Below, piece by piece: positions 43,124 through 52,146 of a DNA stretch of 64,000 bases (the stretch's first letter is position 1; every line of letters begins with the position of its first letter). This DNA is from Amycolatopsis sp. 2-15 (GTDB taxonomy: Bacteria; Actinomycetota; Actinomycetes; Mycobacteriales; Pseudonocardiaceae): the NCBI RefSeq assembly GCF_030285625.1, contig NZ_CP127294.1, positions 1,684,001 to 1,748,000 of the forward strand, read 5' to 3'. The translations under genes were made by a program, and so were the position numbers. The notes below the pieces were generated by a model. The model saw only the letters and a list, made by a program, of their open reading frames with translations. It searched no databases and was not told where the DNA came from.

Positions 43124-44333
43124 GCACCACTCGAGTCTGCTGGACGCGGTCAAGGGCCAGCCCAAACAGGTGTGGATCACGGCGTTCGCCGCGGTCATCG
43201 CGTTCATGGGCATCGGCTTGGTCGACCCGATCCTGCTGTCGATCGCCAAGGGCCTGAACGCGTCGCCGTCGCAGGTCACGCTGCTGTTCACGTCGTACCT
43301 CGGCGTGCAGGTGATCGCGATGCTGTTCACCGGTTCGATGTCCGCGGGCTTCGGCGCGAAGCGCACCGTGCTGGTCGGGCTGACGTTGATCGTCGCCGCG
43401 ACCGCGCTGTGCGCCGCGGCTGGTTCGATCGAGCAGCTCGTGGGCCTGCGTGCCGTGTGGGGCCTCGGCAACGCGTTCTTCATCGCCACCGCGCTGTCGG
43501 TGATCGTCGGCGCCGCCACGGGCGGGCAGTCCGGCGCGATCCTGCTGTACGAGGCGGCTTTGGGCGTCGGGCTGTCCGTCGGCCCGCTGCTGGGTGCGCT
43601 GCTCGGCACGATCTCGTGGCGCGGCCCGTTCCTGGGCACGGCCGTGCTGATGGCCGGTGCGCTCGTGCTGTGCTCGGTGTTCCTGAAGAGCGACTCGCAC
43701 GAGAAGCGCGAGCCGATCAAGCTGCTCGACCCGATCCGCGCGTTGAAGCACCCCGGCCTGCTGCGCACGTCGGTCGCGTCGGCGCTGTACACGGCGGCGT
43801 TCTTCGCGGTGCTGGCGTGGTCGCCGTTCGTGCTGGGCTGGAGCGCGATCGCCGTCGGGCTGATCTTCTGCGGCTGGGGCCTGTGCGTGGCGGTGGCCGG
43901 CGTCGCGCTGGCGCCGAAGCTCGCCGCGCGGTTCGGCGAACGGCACGCGGCCGCGCTCGCCGTGGTCGGTTACACCGTGCTGATGCTGGTGCTGGCCGTG
44001 CCGAACAAGACGGTCGTGGTGATCGGCATCGTGCTCTCCGGCCTGGTTTCGGGGCTGCTCAACACGTTGTTCACGGGCACCGCGATGTCGATCAGCACCG
44101 CGCCGCGCCCGGTCGCCAGCGCGGGCTACAACTTCTGCCGCTGGCTCGGCGGCGCCGTCGCGGCCACGCTCGTGGGCCACGTCGCCGACTGGCTCGGCTG
44201 GGAGCAGGGGCCGTTCGTGATCGCGGCCGCGCTGTGCCTCATCGCCGCGGTGCTGCTGTCGTTGCGGGAGAAGAAGGCCGACCCGCACGCCGTGCCGAAG
44301 GAAGCCGCTCTGGTGGGCGACGAGGAACTCTGA
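43113..44333 (+). CDS. MFS transporter
   Basis: 406 residues with about 12 hydrophobic segments, a DHA1-type major facilitator likely to export drugs or metabolites with proton coupling. The first segment contains GIGLVDPILLSIAKGL, then LFTSYLGVQVIAMLF and GLRAVWGLGNAFFIATALSVIV, features of drug/proton antiporters. The GTG-started MarR gene overlaps its 5' end. The substrate is unknown. Confidence 0.87.
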   Translation: MSAEHHSSLLDAVKGQPKQVWITAFAAVIAFMGIGLVDPILLSIAKGLNASPSQVTLLFTSYLGVQVIAMLFTGSMSAGFGAKRTVLVGLTLIVAATALCAAAGSIEQLVGLRAVWGLGNAFFIATALSVIVGAATGGQSGAILLYEAALGVGLSVGPLLGALLGTISWRGPFLGTAVLMAGALVLCSVFLKSDSHEKREPIKLLDPIRALKHPGLLRTSVASALYTAAFFAVLAWSPFVLGWSAIAVGLIFCGWGLCVAVAGVALAPKLAARFGERHAAALAVVGYTVLMLVLAVPNKTVVVIGIVLSGLVSGLLNTLFTGTAMSISTAPRPVASAGYNFCRWLGGAVAATLVGHVADWLGWEQGPFVIAAALCLIAAVLLSLREKKADPHAVPKEAALVGDEEL

Positions 44334-44465
44334 ACCCTGCTTCGGCGGGTTCCCGAAGAGCCAGGCGGAAGGGCCGCTTCGGGCTCGCCGGCCGCGTCGG
44401 CGTGCGGTAACTCTTTGGAGTGGCTTCCGCTGCGCCGAACCCGGGCGGAGTAATAGCTTCGATGG

Positions 44466-45920
44466 GTGAGGCGGGCAGGAAAAGTCGCGATCGGACGTTC
44501 GGCGGGCGCGTCGGCCTGCACCCTGGTGCTGGCCGGCGCGCTCGTCGTCCTCCCGGGTTCCGCTCCGGCAGCCGACACCCCGGCGTGCGGCGGAGCGGCC
44601 CCCAACCCGAGCGTGGAGCAGGCGAACGCGCCCGGCGGCGCACCGGCGGGCTACGTGTTCACACCCGCCGCACCCGTGCCGCGCAGCACGCCGCCGGACA
44701 AGGTTCCGAAGCTCGTCACCGACACCGCGCACGCGGCCGACGGCAAGCTCAACGCGCAGATCCAGACGCCCGACGGCCGCGTCAGCTCCGCCACCCAGAC
44801 CTTGCCCGCGGCGCCGGGCGGCATCTACACGCTCTCGGCGGCGACGGGTTCCGTCGGCTCGGCGCTGGCCGACCGCGCCAACGCCCAGGCGACCGGCCTG
44901 CGCTTCACCGATTCCGCCGGCCGCACGCTGCTGGAGAAGTCGCAGAACGTCACGCACGACGTGCAGTCCGACGGCAAACTCGCGCACCAGGACTTCCCCG
45001 CGCAGACGGCGCCGGACAAGACCACGTCGGTGGTGTTCTTCGCGACCACCAACCGCAACTGGGTGATGTGGGACTGCGTGAACCTGCAGCTCGCCGCCTA
45101 CACGGTGAAGCTGGAGGTGCAGAACCCCGCGACCGGTGAGTGGGGCCCGTCGGCCACGATCCCGGCCGGCGAGATCGCGCACTACCGCACGACCGTCACG
45201 AACTCGGGATCGTTGCCGCTGACCGGCGTCCTGCTGAAGGACTCGTGGTGCTCGTCGCTGCCGGGCGCGTTCAGCCTGGCGCCCGGCGCGTCGAACGCCG
45301 TTCCCTGCGACCACCCGAACCTGGCCGAGAACGACACCGGCCACGTGAACAAGGTGCGGATCACCGGCGTCGCCTCGCCGAGCGGCACGCTGGCCGACCA
45401 GTCGGCCACGGCGTCGATCACCGTGACGCCCCTGCCGCTGATCGACAAGATCGGCGACCGCGTGTGGCGCGACACCGACCGCAACGGCCGGCAGCACGAC
45501 GGCGAGCCCGGCGTCGCCGACATTCCCGTGACGCTCAAGGACGGCGCCGGCGGCATCCTCGCCACCGCGAAAACCGCGGCCGACGGCTCGTACCTGTTCG
45601 ACAAGCGCAAGGACGGGACCTACCAGGTCTGCTTCGACGTCTCGCACCTGCCGGACGGGCTCACGGTGACGAAGCAGGCGGCCGGCTCGGCGGTCGACCC
45701 GGCCACGGGCTGCACGGCGGCGTTCACCCTAGGCGGGGGGACGCACGAGAACCTGAACGCGGACCTGGGGCTGGCACCGCCGCCCCCGCCCCCGCCCCCG
45801 CCGCCTCCGGCTCCGGCCCCGACATCGAGCTCGACTCCGCCACCGCCTTCGCCGCCCTCGCCACCTCCTTCCCCGAGCGCACCGCCGCCCCCCTCTGCAA
45901 GCCCGTCACCTTCGGCGTGA
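44466..45920 (+). CDS. Secreted protein with SdrD-B-like domain
   Basis: 484 residues from a GTG; signal peptide to about residue 35. The first part is beta-rich with paired Cys (CGGAAPN, WDCVNLQL). Then a segment resembling prealbumin-like/DUF11 repeats (AHYRTTVTNSGSLPLTGVLLKD), then an SdrD B-like domain (IGDRVWRDTDRNGRQHDGEPGV, then GSYLFDKRKDGTYQVCF) and a long proline/serine tail. There is no membrane anchor or LPxTG, so it is probably released or held by the tail. The poly-Pro end runs into the repeat at 45930. Confidence 0.75.
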   Translation: MRRAGKVAIGRSAGASACTLVLAGALVVLPGSAPAADTPACGGAAPNPSVEQANAPGGAPAGYVFTPAAPVPRSTPPDKVPKLVTDTAHAADGKLNAQIQTPDGRVSSATQTLPAAPGGIYTLSAATGSVGSALADRANAQATGLRFTDSAGRTLLEKSQNVTHDVQSDGKLAHQDFPAQTAPDKTTSVVFFATTNRNWVMWDCVNLQLAAYTVKLEVQNPATGEWGPSATIPAGEIAHYRTTVTNSGSLPLTGVLLKDSWCSSLPGAFSLAPGASNAVPCDHPNLAENDTGHVNKVRITGVASPSGTLADQSATASITVTPLPLIDKIGDRVWRDTDRNGRQHDGEPGVADIPVTLKDGAGGILATAKTAADGSYLFDKRKDGTYQVCFDVSHLPDGLTVTKQAAGSAVDPATGCTAAFTLGGGTHENLNADLGLAPPPPPPPPPPPAPAPTSSSTPPPPSPPSPPPSPSAPPPPSASPSPSA

Positions 45921-45929
45921 CTCGACCAC

Positions 45930-46007
45930 CCCAATGTGGCGTTCGTTGCGTTGAACGCACCGAACGCCACATTGGGTGCGTTGAGCGCAACCAACGCCGC
46001 ATTGGGA
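45930..46007. repeat. Composite inverted repeat (dispersed palindromic element)
   Basis: CCCAATGTGGCGTTCG (45930-45945) and CGAACGCCACATTGGG (45961-45976) form a perfect 16-bp stem around an inner palindrome (TGCGTT / AACGCA), followed by a partial third copy of the pattern to about 46007. I recall similar elements scattered in Amycolatopsis genomes. It can act as a bidirectional terminator after the SdrB-like gene. Confidence 0.75.
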
Positions 46008-46065
46008 CGCTTGCCGTCCAACCCCCGGATGCGAGACTGGGAACAGAGCACCGGGGAGAGGGGCC

Positions 46066-47736
46066 ATGACCACAGCCACCACCGTCACGACGAAATCCGT
46101 GGCGGCGCCCACGCCGTGGCTCAAGTCCCCCACCACCTGGCTGACCTTCGCGACGCTGGCGCTCTACGCGTACCTTTCGTGGCGCCGCCGCTGGATGTCG
46201 GACGACGGGTTGCTCGTCCTGCGCACGGTCCGGCAGATCCTCGCCGGACACGGGCCCGTGTTCAACGTCGGCGAGCGCGTCGAGGCCAGCACCAGCCCGT
46301 TGTGGACCTGGCTGCTGGCCGCGCTCGGCACGATCCCGGGCCCGGCGCTGGAGTGGCTGTCGGTCTTCACCGGGCTGATCTGCGCCGTCGGTGGGCTGTT
46401 CTTCGCGATGGACGGCGCCCGCCGCCTCTACGACAGCCCGGTCGTCCCGGCGGGGGCGCTGATCGTGTGCGCGCTGCCGCCGTTCCGGGACTTCGCGACG
46501 TCCGGCCTCGAAACCGGGCTGGCGATGCTGTGGATCGGCCTGACGTGGTGGCTGCTCGTGCGCGGCAAGGCCCCCAAGGCCACGGCGTTCGTCATCGGTC
46601 TCGGCGTTCTGGTGCGGCCTGACCTGGCGCTGTTCAGCATCGTCGCGTTCGCCGCGCTGGTCTTGCGGCAACGCCCGCGGCTGCGCGCCGGCCTCGGCTG
46701 GCTCGGCGTCGGGCTCACGTTGCCGGTGGCGTACCAGGTCTTCCGCATGGGCTACTACGGCCTGCTCGTGCCGAACACCGCGCTGGCGAAGGAAGCGGGC
46801 ACGAGCAACTGGTCGCGCGGGTTCGACTACCTGCTCGACCTCGTCGACCCGTACTACCTCTGGCTGCCGATCCCGGTGCTGGCGGTCGCCGCGTTCCTGA
46901 GCCGGAAGTCGCGGATCCTCACGCTCACGCCGGTGGCGGGCGCGGTGCTGCTGGCGGCGTACGTGGTGCGTGTCGGCGGCGACTTCATGCACGGCCGGAT
47001 GTTGCTGCCCGCGTTGTTCGCGCTCCTCCTGCCGGTGATGGCGCTGCCGTTGACGCGCAAGACGTTCGCGCTGCTGGCGGGCGTCGCGGTGTGGTCGGTG
47101 GCCGCGGCCGGGTGGCTGCGCGTGCCGTACGCGAACGACCACGCGGCCGTCGGTGTCACCGACGAGCGCGCGTACTGGTCGTGGGTGACCGGGCACGAGC
47201 ACCCAGTGCTGGCGTCGGACTTCCTGGGCGAGCCGGTGATGCGCGCGGCCGTCGACGGCACCGACGCGACGCGTGCGCCGGCCGTGCTCGTGTACAGCTA
47301 CGGGGAAAAGCGCTGGTACACGTTTCCGACGGACCGCCCGTACGTCACGCTCGCGGCCGACAGCATGGGCGCGATCAGCAACCTGGTGTCGCTCGACGTG
47401 CGGGTCCACGACGGCTACGGACTGGCCAGCGACCTCGGTTCGCATTCCACGTCGATCCCCGGCGGACGGCCCGGGCACTCGAAGTGGCTCACCGCCGCGT
47501 GGGAGATCGCGGACGCCGGCCGCGGCGACGTCGCGACCGACGGGCAGCTGCACGTCTTCACCCCGGCCGAGATCGATGCCGCCCGGCAGGCGCTGCGCTG
47601 CCAAGGTGAGCAGAACGTGCTCACTTCGACGCGAAGCCCGTTGACCTTTGGTCGATTCATGGACAATCTCGCGGGATCTTTCAGCCGTACGGGCATCCGA
47701 TTCGACCGCGACCCCCGCGCGGCGGCGTCCTGCTGA
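46066..47736 (+). CDS. AftB-like GT-C glycosyltransferase
   Basis: 556 residues with about ten hydrophobic segments. The extracytoplasmic first loop (MSDDGLLVLRTVRQILAGHGPVFNVGERVEASTSPLWTW) is characteristic of GT-C enzymes such as mycobacterial AftB, which adds terminal arabinofuranose to arabinan with a decaprenyl-phosphate donor; the DD pair is the likely base. The C-terminal third (residues about 350-550) is a soluble periplasmic-type domain. GGGGAG precedes the ATG. It may act in wall arabinan synthesis; exact linkage uncertain. Confidence 0.78.
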   Translation: MTTATTVTTKSVAAPTPWLKSPTTWLTFATLALYAYLSWRRRWMSDDGLLVLRTVRQILAGHGPVFNVGERVEASTSPLWTWLLAALGTIPGPALEWLSVFTGLICAVGGLFFAMDGARRLYDSPVVPAGALIVCALPPFRDFATSGLETGLAMLWIGLTWWLLVRGKAPKATAFVIGLGVLVRPDLALFSIVAFAALVLRQRPRLRAGLGWLGVGLTLPVAYQVFRMGYYGLLVPNTALAKEAGTSNWSRGFDYLLDLVDPYYLWLPIPVLAVAAFLSRKSRILTLTPVAGAVLLAAYVVRVGGDFMHGRMLLPALFALLLPVMALPLTRKTFALLAGVAVWSVAAAGWLRVPYANDHAAVGVTDERAYWSWVTGHEHPVLASDFLGEPVMRAAVDGTDATRAPAVLVYSYGEKRWYTFPTDRPYVTLAADSMGAISNLVSLDVRVHDGYGLASDLGSHSTSIPGGRPGHSKWLTAAWEIADAGRGDVATDGQLHVFTPAEIDAARQALRCQGEQNVLTSTRSPLTFGRFMDNLAGSFSRTGIRFDRDPRAAASC

Positions 47737-47753
47737 CGCTTACGGTGAATCGC

Positions 47754-48431
47754 ATGACCGATCTTCCGCTCGCCCTGGTCACCGGCGCCTCGCGTGGCAT
47801 CGGCGCCGCCGTCGCCCACCAGCTCGCTCCGACGCACCGCCTGCTCCTCGGCGGCCGCGACGAGGCCGCGCTCCAGAAGGTGGCCGCCGAGCTGCCGGGC
47901 GCCGAGCCGTGGCGCGTCGATCTCACGGACGAGGCTTCGCTGGCGGCCGCCGCCGCGCGGATCGACCGGCTCGATGTCCTCGTCCACTCCGCCGGTGCCG
48001 CCCGAATCAACACCGTCGCCGACGCGACCGCCGAAGACTGGCGCGTGAACTACGAGGTCAACGTCGTCGCCGTCGCCGAGCTCACGCGTCTGCTGCTGCC
48101 CGCCCTGCGCGCCGCCCGTGGTCACGTCGTCGTGATCAACTCCGGCTCCGGTCGCACCTCCCGCGCGGGCTGGGGCCCGTACGCCGCGAGCAAGTTCGCG
48201 GTCCGCGCCTTCGCCGACGCGCTGCGCGAGGAAGAACCGGACCTGCGCGTCACCACCGTCTACCCGGGCCGCACCGACACCGACATGCAGCGCGCGGTCA
48301 TCGCCCACGAAGGCGGCGAATACGACCCGGCGCGCTTCCTCCGCCCCGACTCCGTGGCGACGGCGGTGCTCACCGCGGTGAGTGCGAGCCCGGAAGCGCA
48401 CCTGACGGAAGTGATCCTCCGCCCCCGCTGA
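47754..48431 (+). CDS. SDR-family oxidoreductase
   Basis: 225 residues from the ATG at 47754 with GGTGA upstream. Rossmann motif TGASRGIG near the N-terminus, NAG-like VHSAGA at about 80, and the catalytic YAASK at about 145 with an upstream Ser (NSGSGR). NAD(P)-dependent reductase or dehydrogenase; the substrate cannot be told. It lies 17 bp downstream of the AftB-like gene and converges on the amidohydrolase gene. Confidence 0.87.
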   Translation: MTDLPLALVTGASRGIGAAVAHQLAPTHRLLLGGRDEAALQKVAAELPGAEPWRVDLTDEASLAAAAARIDRLDVLVHSAGAARINTVADATAEDWRVNYEVNVVAVAELTRLLLPALRAARGHVVVINSGSGRTSRAGWGPYAASKFAVRAFADALREEEPDLRVTTVYPGRTDTDMQRAVIAHEGGEYDPARFLRPDSVATAVLTAVSASPEAHLTEVILRPR

Positions 48432-48444
48432 CCCGGGCCTGGGC

Positions 48445-49752
48445 TCAGGCGCGCAGCCGGGCCGCGGTGTCGGCGACGGACGCCTGGATCTTCGCGCGGT
48501 CCACACGCGTCGGCTCGGCGTCGGCGACGACCTGTTCGCCCGCGACCCAGACGTCGCGCACGCGGCGGGAACCCGCGGCCCACACGAGGTTCGACAGCAG
48601 CTGCTCGTCGGGCACGTCCAGGCCGGCCGCGAAGGCCGGGTCGTCGAGGTCGACGTGGACGAGGTCGGCCCAGCGGCCTGGCTCGAGGGCGCCGATGTCG
48701 GTGCGGCCCAACGCGTCAGCGCCGCCGCGGGTGGCCATGACGAAGACGTCGGCGGCGGTCAGGACCGTGGAGTCGTCGTTGGCGAGGCGGGCGAGCATCG
48801 CCGTGAGCTGGAGCTCTTCCCACAGGTCGATGTCGTCGTTGGACGCGGGGCCGTCGGTGCCGAGGCCGACGGCGACGCCGGCCGCCCGCAGGTCCTTGAT
48901 GCGCGCGATGCCGGACGCGAGCTTCGCGTTCGAGCCCGGGCAGTGGGCCATGCCGACGCCGCGGGCGGCGAACAGCGCGATGTCCTCGTCGGACAAGTGG
49001 ATGGAGTGCGCGGCGAGCGTGCGGCCGGCGAACACGCCGAGCGAGTCGAGCAGCGCCGGCACCGAGCCGTACTCCTTGCGCTGGGCGAGGTCCTCGTTCG
49101 CGGCCTCCGCCACGTGGATCTGCACCAGCGCGCCGCGCGCGGCCGCCGATTCCGCGGTGGCGCGCAGGCCGTCGGGGTTCAGCATGTACGCGGAGTGCGG
49201 GCCGTAGCCCAGCTCGACGCGGTCGCCGGGGCCGAAGCGCAGGCCGTCGGTGTCGATCCAGCGGTCGATGGCCGCCAGCGACGTCCGCCAGTCCAGGCCG
49301 GGCAGCTCCATCACCGGCGGCGCCACGAGCACGCGCCCGCCGGTGATGAGCACGGCGTCTACGATCTGCTCGCCCTCGAAGTACATCTCGGCGCTGGTCG
49401 TGACGCCGTGGCGAAGCATCTCGACGGAGCCCAGCAGCATGCCGGTCCGCACGTCCTCGGGCCGCAGCTTCGCCTCGGTCGGCCAGATGATCTCGCGCAG
49501 CCACCGCAGCAGCGGCAGGTCACCACCCATGCCGCGCAGCAGCGTCATCGGGCTGTGCGCGTGGGTGTTCACCAGGCCGGGCAGCAGGATCCCACCGAGC
49601 CGCGTCACCTCGCCGGTGGACTCGGGTGCCTCGGCCACCGGGCCCACGAACGTGATCCGGCCGCTGTCGTCGACGTCCACGACGGCGTCGCGCAGCAGCG
49701 AGCAGGCGGGATCGGCGGGCAGGACAACTGGCGCGTGGAAACGGTGCGACAT
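48445..49752 (-). CDS. Amidohydrolase (MtaD/SsnA-type deaminase family)
   Basis: 435 residues. Metal-dependent hydrolase of the cyclic-amidine type. PGLVNTHAHSPM gives the first two His ligands, IHVAEAANED and AAHSIHLSDEDI two further, and LGTDGPASNDDIDLW the catalytic Asp. Relatives deaminate methylthioadenosine, S-adenosylhomocysteine or guanine-like bases, and the substrate cannot be chosen from sequence. The ATG at 49752 fits. A lipoprotein gene ends at 49787, 34 bp upstream on the same strand. Confidence 0.87.
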   Translation of the reverse strand: MSHRFHAPVVLPADPACSLLRDAVVDVDDSGRITFVGPVAEAPESTGEVTRLGGILLPGLVNTHAHSPMTLLRGMGGDLPLLRWLREIIWPTEAKLRPEDVRTGMLLGSVEMLRHGVTTSAEMYFEGEQIVDAVLITGGRVLVAPPVMELPGLDWRTSLAAIDRWIDTDGLRFGPGDRVELGYGPHSAYMLNPDGLRATAESAAARGALVQIHVAEAANEDLAQRKEYGSVPALLDSLGVFAGRTLAAHSIHLSDEDIALFAARGVGMAHCPGSNAKLASGIARIKDLRAAGVAVGLGTDGPASNDDIDLWEELQLTAMLARLANDDSTVLTAADVFVMATRGGADALGRTDIGALEPGRWADLVHVDLDDPAFAAGLDVPDEQLLSNLVWAAGSRRVRDVWVAGEQVVADAEPTRVDRAKIQASVADTAARLRA

Positions 49753-49786
49753 GCGGAGATAGTACGGGCGTCCCAGACAGCCGTGG

Positions 49787-50266
49787 TCAGGGTGTCTTCT
49801 TGATCAGCTTGCCGTCGGCGCCCACGGCGAACCACAGATTGTCCACACCCTGGCCGTCGACGTCGCCCGGACCCTGGTCGCCGACGTAGTAGTACAGCGG
49901 CCACTTCCCGTACTTCGCCTGCTCGACACCCGGGGTGCGTTCCGTCGCCGTCAGCAATTTCTGATCCGTGCCCGCGCCCGCCTGGAAATCCTTGCCGCCG
50001 GTCAGCGCGGGCCACGTGGCGAGGCAGTCGTCGCCACACGTGCTGGTGCCCGAAATGTCATCGGCGAAGGCATAAAGGGTCCTCCCCGACGAGTCCGTGA
50101 GAATGGGGCCGAGGCCGGACTGGCCGATTTTCACGTCACCTGACGAAGCCGGGGAGGCCGGTGACGAACCTTCGGGTGCGGAAGCAGATCCGCTGGTCGC
50201 GGTACTTCCGCAGGCCGCGAGGGTGCCGAGCAGAGCGACACCGGCCAGGACGATCGAGACACGCAT
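49787..50266 (-). CDS. Lipoprotein with Yx(FWY)xxD-type repeats
   Basis: 159 residues. Signal peptide with lipobox LAAC at about residue 19, a Ser/Pro-rich linker, then a domain of the COG4315 type: GRTLYAFADDISGTSTCGDDCLATWPAL and GKWPLYYYVGDQGPGDVDGQG, with the Y-x-[FWY]-x-x-D pattern and a Cys pair. Role unknown, exported. It is divergent from the CHRD gene, with about 140 bp between, so they may be co-regulated. Confidence 0.85.
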   Translation of the reverse strand: MRVSIVLAGVALLGTLAACGSTATSGSASAPEGSSPASPASSGDVKIGQSGLGPILTDSSGRTLYAFADDISGTSTCGDDCLATWPALTGGKDFQAGAGTDQKLLTATERTPGVEQAKYGKWPLYYYVGDQGPGDVDGQGVDNLWFAVGADGKLIKKTP

Positions 50267-50406
50267 GAGAACTCCTCCACCGATTCACGTCGAATTCGCG
50301 ACGAGACACGGCGGGCGCGGCGAACCGGTTCAACCGAGTTTTTCTTGAACCACCGAACGCCGGATTCCGTGTCGGCTGCGGAACCCGATGTGAAAGGACG
50401 AACCTG

Positions 50407-51432
50407 ATGCGAGCACGAATCGCGGCACTGGCCGCGCTGACCGCCGGCCTCGGCCTGCTCGGCGCCGTCACCGCCACCGCCAGCCCCCTGCCCGGCACTC
50501 CGACCACGCCCGACATGCCCGGCATGAGCGGGATGAACATGGACATGCCCGGGATGGACATGTCCGGCACCGGCGCCATGGACACCCCGGCCAAGGCGCC
50601 GGCCAGCCTGTCGACGGCCATCCAGCGATCCCAGCAGAAGCCGATCTTCCTGCAGGCCAAGCTGACCGGCGCCAACGAGGTCCCGGTGGCCGGCCAGCCC
50701 GCCGTCGGCGACCCGAAGGGCAGCGCCACCGGCATCGTCGAGGTGCAGGGCGACAAGGTCACCTACGCGTTCTCGTGGAAGGGCATCAGCGCTCCCACCC
50801 TCGGCCACATCCACCAGGGCGCCGCCGGCGTGAACGGCGACGTGAAGGTGCCGTTGTTCGGCACCGCGATGCCCGACACCGTCACCGCGGCCGCCGGCAA
50901 TGCCACGATCACCGACCAGGCCACGGCCGACGGCCTGCGCAAGAACCCGTCGGGCTTCTACCTCAACCTGCACACCAAGGAGTTCCCCGGCGGTGCCGTC
51001 CGCGGGCAGCTCACGCCGCTGCGCTCCTCGGTCGACATGCTGAAGCTGCTGCAGGGCGGTGGCCTGCACGCGTTCATGTCCGGCAACCAGGAGGTCAAGG
51101 CCGCCCCGGGCGAGCCGAAGGCCGGTGACCCGAAGGCCAACGCCGTCGGCTTCGTCCGCCCGACCGGCACGCAGGTGCAGTTCTCCTTCGCCTGGTTCGG
51201 TTTCCAGCCGACGCTCGCCCACATCCACAAGGGCACCTTCGGCAAGAACGGCGCCGTGGTGGTGCCCCTCATCGGCACGACCGTGCCCGCGGGCGTGTTC
51301 GCCGTGTCCGGCACCGCGACCGGCCTCGACTCCGCTCTGGTGAAGGACATCGCGCGGCACCCGCTGTCGTACTACGCGAACCTGCACGACGCCGCCTTCC
51401 CCGGTGGCGCCGCGCGTGGCCAGCTTTTCTGA
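50407..51432 (+). CDS. Secreted protein with two CHRD domains
   Basis: 341 residues. Signal peptide to about residue 24. A Met/Gly/Pro-rich region (PGMSGMNMDMPGMDMSG) of possible metal-binding character leads to two CHRD domains: TGANEVPVAGQPAVGDPKGSATG with FSWKGI and GHIHQGAAGVNG, then SGNQEVKAAPGEPKAGDPKANAVGF with AHIHKG. Each has the AHIHxG and NLHT/DxxFPGGAxRGQL motif. CHRD is a copper-enzyme-like beta domain of unknown function. It is divergent from the COG4315-type lipoprotein. Confidence 0.88.
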   Translation: MRARIAALAALTAGLGLLGAVTATASPLPGTPTTPDMPGMSGMNMDMPGMDMSGTGAMDTPAKAPASLSTAIQRSQQKPIFLQAKLTGANEVPVAGQPAVGDPKGSATGIVEVQGDKVTYAFSWKGISAPTLGHIHQGAAGVNGDVKVPLFGTAMPDTVTAAAGNATITDQATADGLRKNPSGFYLNLHTKEFPGGAVRGQLTPLRSSVDMLKLLQGGGLHAFMSGNQEVKAAPGEPKAGDPKANAVGFVRPTGTQVQFSFAWFGFQPTLAHIHKGTFGKNGAVVVPLIGTTVPAGVFAVSGTATGLDSALVKDIARHPLSYYANLHDAAFPGGAARGQLF

Positions 51433-51441
51433 GCCGGCAAC

Positions 51442-51479
51442 GAAACCGGGGGCCGGCTCACCAGCCGGCCCCCGGTTTC
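51442..51479. terminator. Bidirectional terminator after the CHRD gene
   Basis: Arms GAAACCGGGGGCCGGCT and AGCCGGCCCCCGGTTTC, loop CACC, between the convergent CHRD and response-regulator genes. Confidence 0.9.
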
Positions 51480-51492
51480 CGTCACGGGAGAC

Positions 51493-52146
51493 TCAGTCCA
51501 CGACCCCGCTGCGCCAAGCCCACGCGGCGATCTCCACACGGTTGCGCGCCCCGACCTTGCCCTGCACCGAAGCCAGGTGCGTCTTCACCGTCGAGAGCGA
51601 CAAGTACAGCTCCGCGCCGATCTCGGTGTTCGTCAGACCGCGAGCGGCGGCCTTCACCACGTCGAGCTCACGCGCGGTGAGAGGCTCGGTCGGCGGGGGC
51701 ACATTGCGCTTATGGCCGTTGGCGCCGTCGAAGTGCTTGAGCAGCCGCACGGTGATCTGCGGCGACACGAGCGCGTCGCCGCGCTCGGCCGCGCGGATGG
51801 CCTCGATCAGCAGCGCCGGGCCGGCGTCCTTGAGCAGGAAGCCGCTCGCGCCGTTGCGCAGCGCGGTGTGCACGTATTCGTCGAGGTCGAACGTGGTCAC
51901 GACCACGACCTTCAGCGGGTCGGTGACGTCCGGGCCGGCGAGCTGCCGCGTGACCTCGAGGCCGTCGAGACCCGGCATGCGGATGTCGAGCAGGCAGACG
52001 TCCGGGCGCAGCTCGCGCGCCTTGGTGACGGCCGAGACGCCGTCGGCGACGTCGGCCACCACCTCGATGTCGTCCTGCGCGTCCAGGATCATGCGGAATC
52101 CCATCCGCACCATCTCCTGGTCGTCCGCGATCAGTACCCGGATCAC
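51493..52146 (-). CDS. NarL-family response regulator
   Basis: 217 residues. Receiver domain with DD pair at about residue 7-8, phosphoacceptor in VCLLDIRMPGLDG (about residue 54) and conserved Lys in GFLLKDAGP. LuxR-type helix-turn-helix at about 150-205 (LTARELDVVKAAARGLTNTEIG). It starts 4 bp within the end of the histidine kinase gene. It acts with that kinase, and probably controls the divergent ABC exporter. Confidence 0.9.
   Translation of the reverse strand: MIRVLIADDQEMVRMGFRMILDAQDDIEVVADVADGVSAVTKARELRPDVCLLDIRMPGLDGLEVTRQLAGPDVTDPLKVVVVTTFDLDEYVHTALRNGASGFLLKDAGPALLIEAIRAAERGDALVSPQITVRLLKHFDGANGHKRNVPPPTEPLTARELDVVKAAARGLTNTEIGAELYLSLSTVKTHLASVQGKVGARNRVEIAAWAWRSGVVD

Noticed and set aside
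43107..45647. Long minus-strand frame opposite the MFS and SdrB-like genes
   Set aside because: No domain, Arg/Gln-rich shadow composition, and it crosses two well supported genes.
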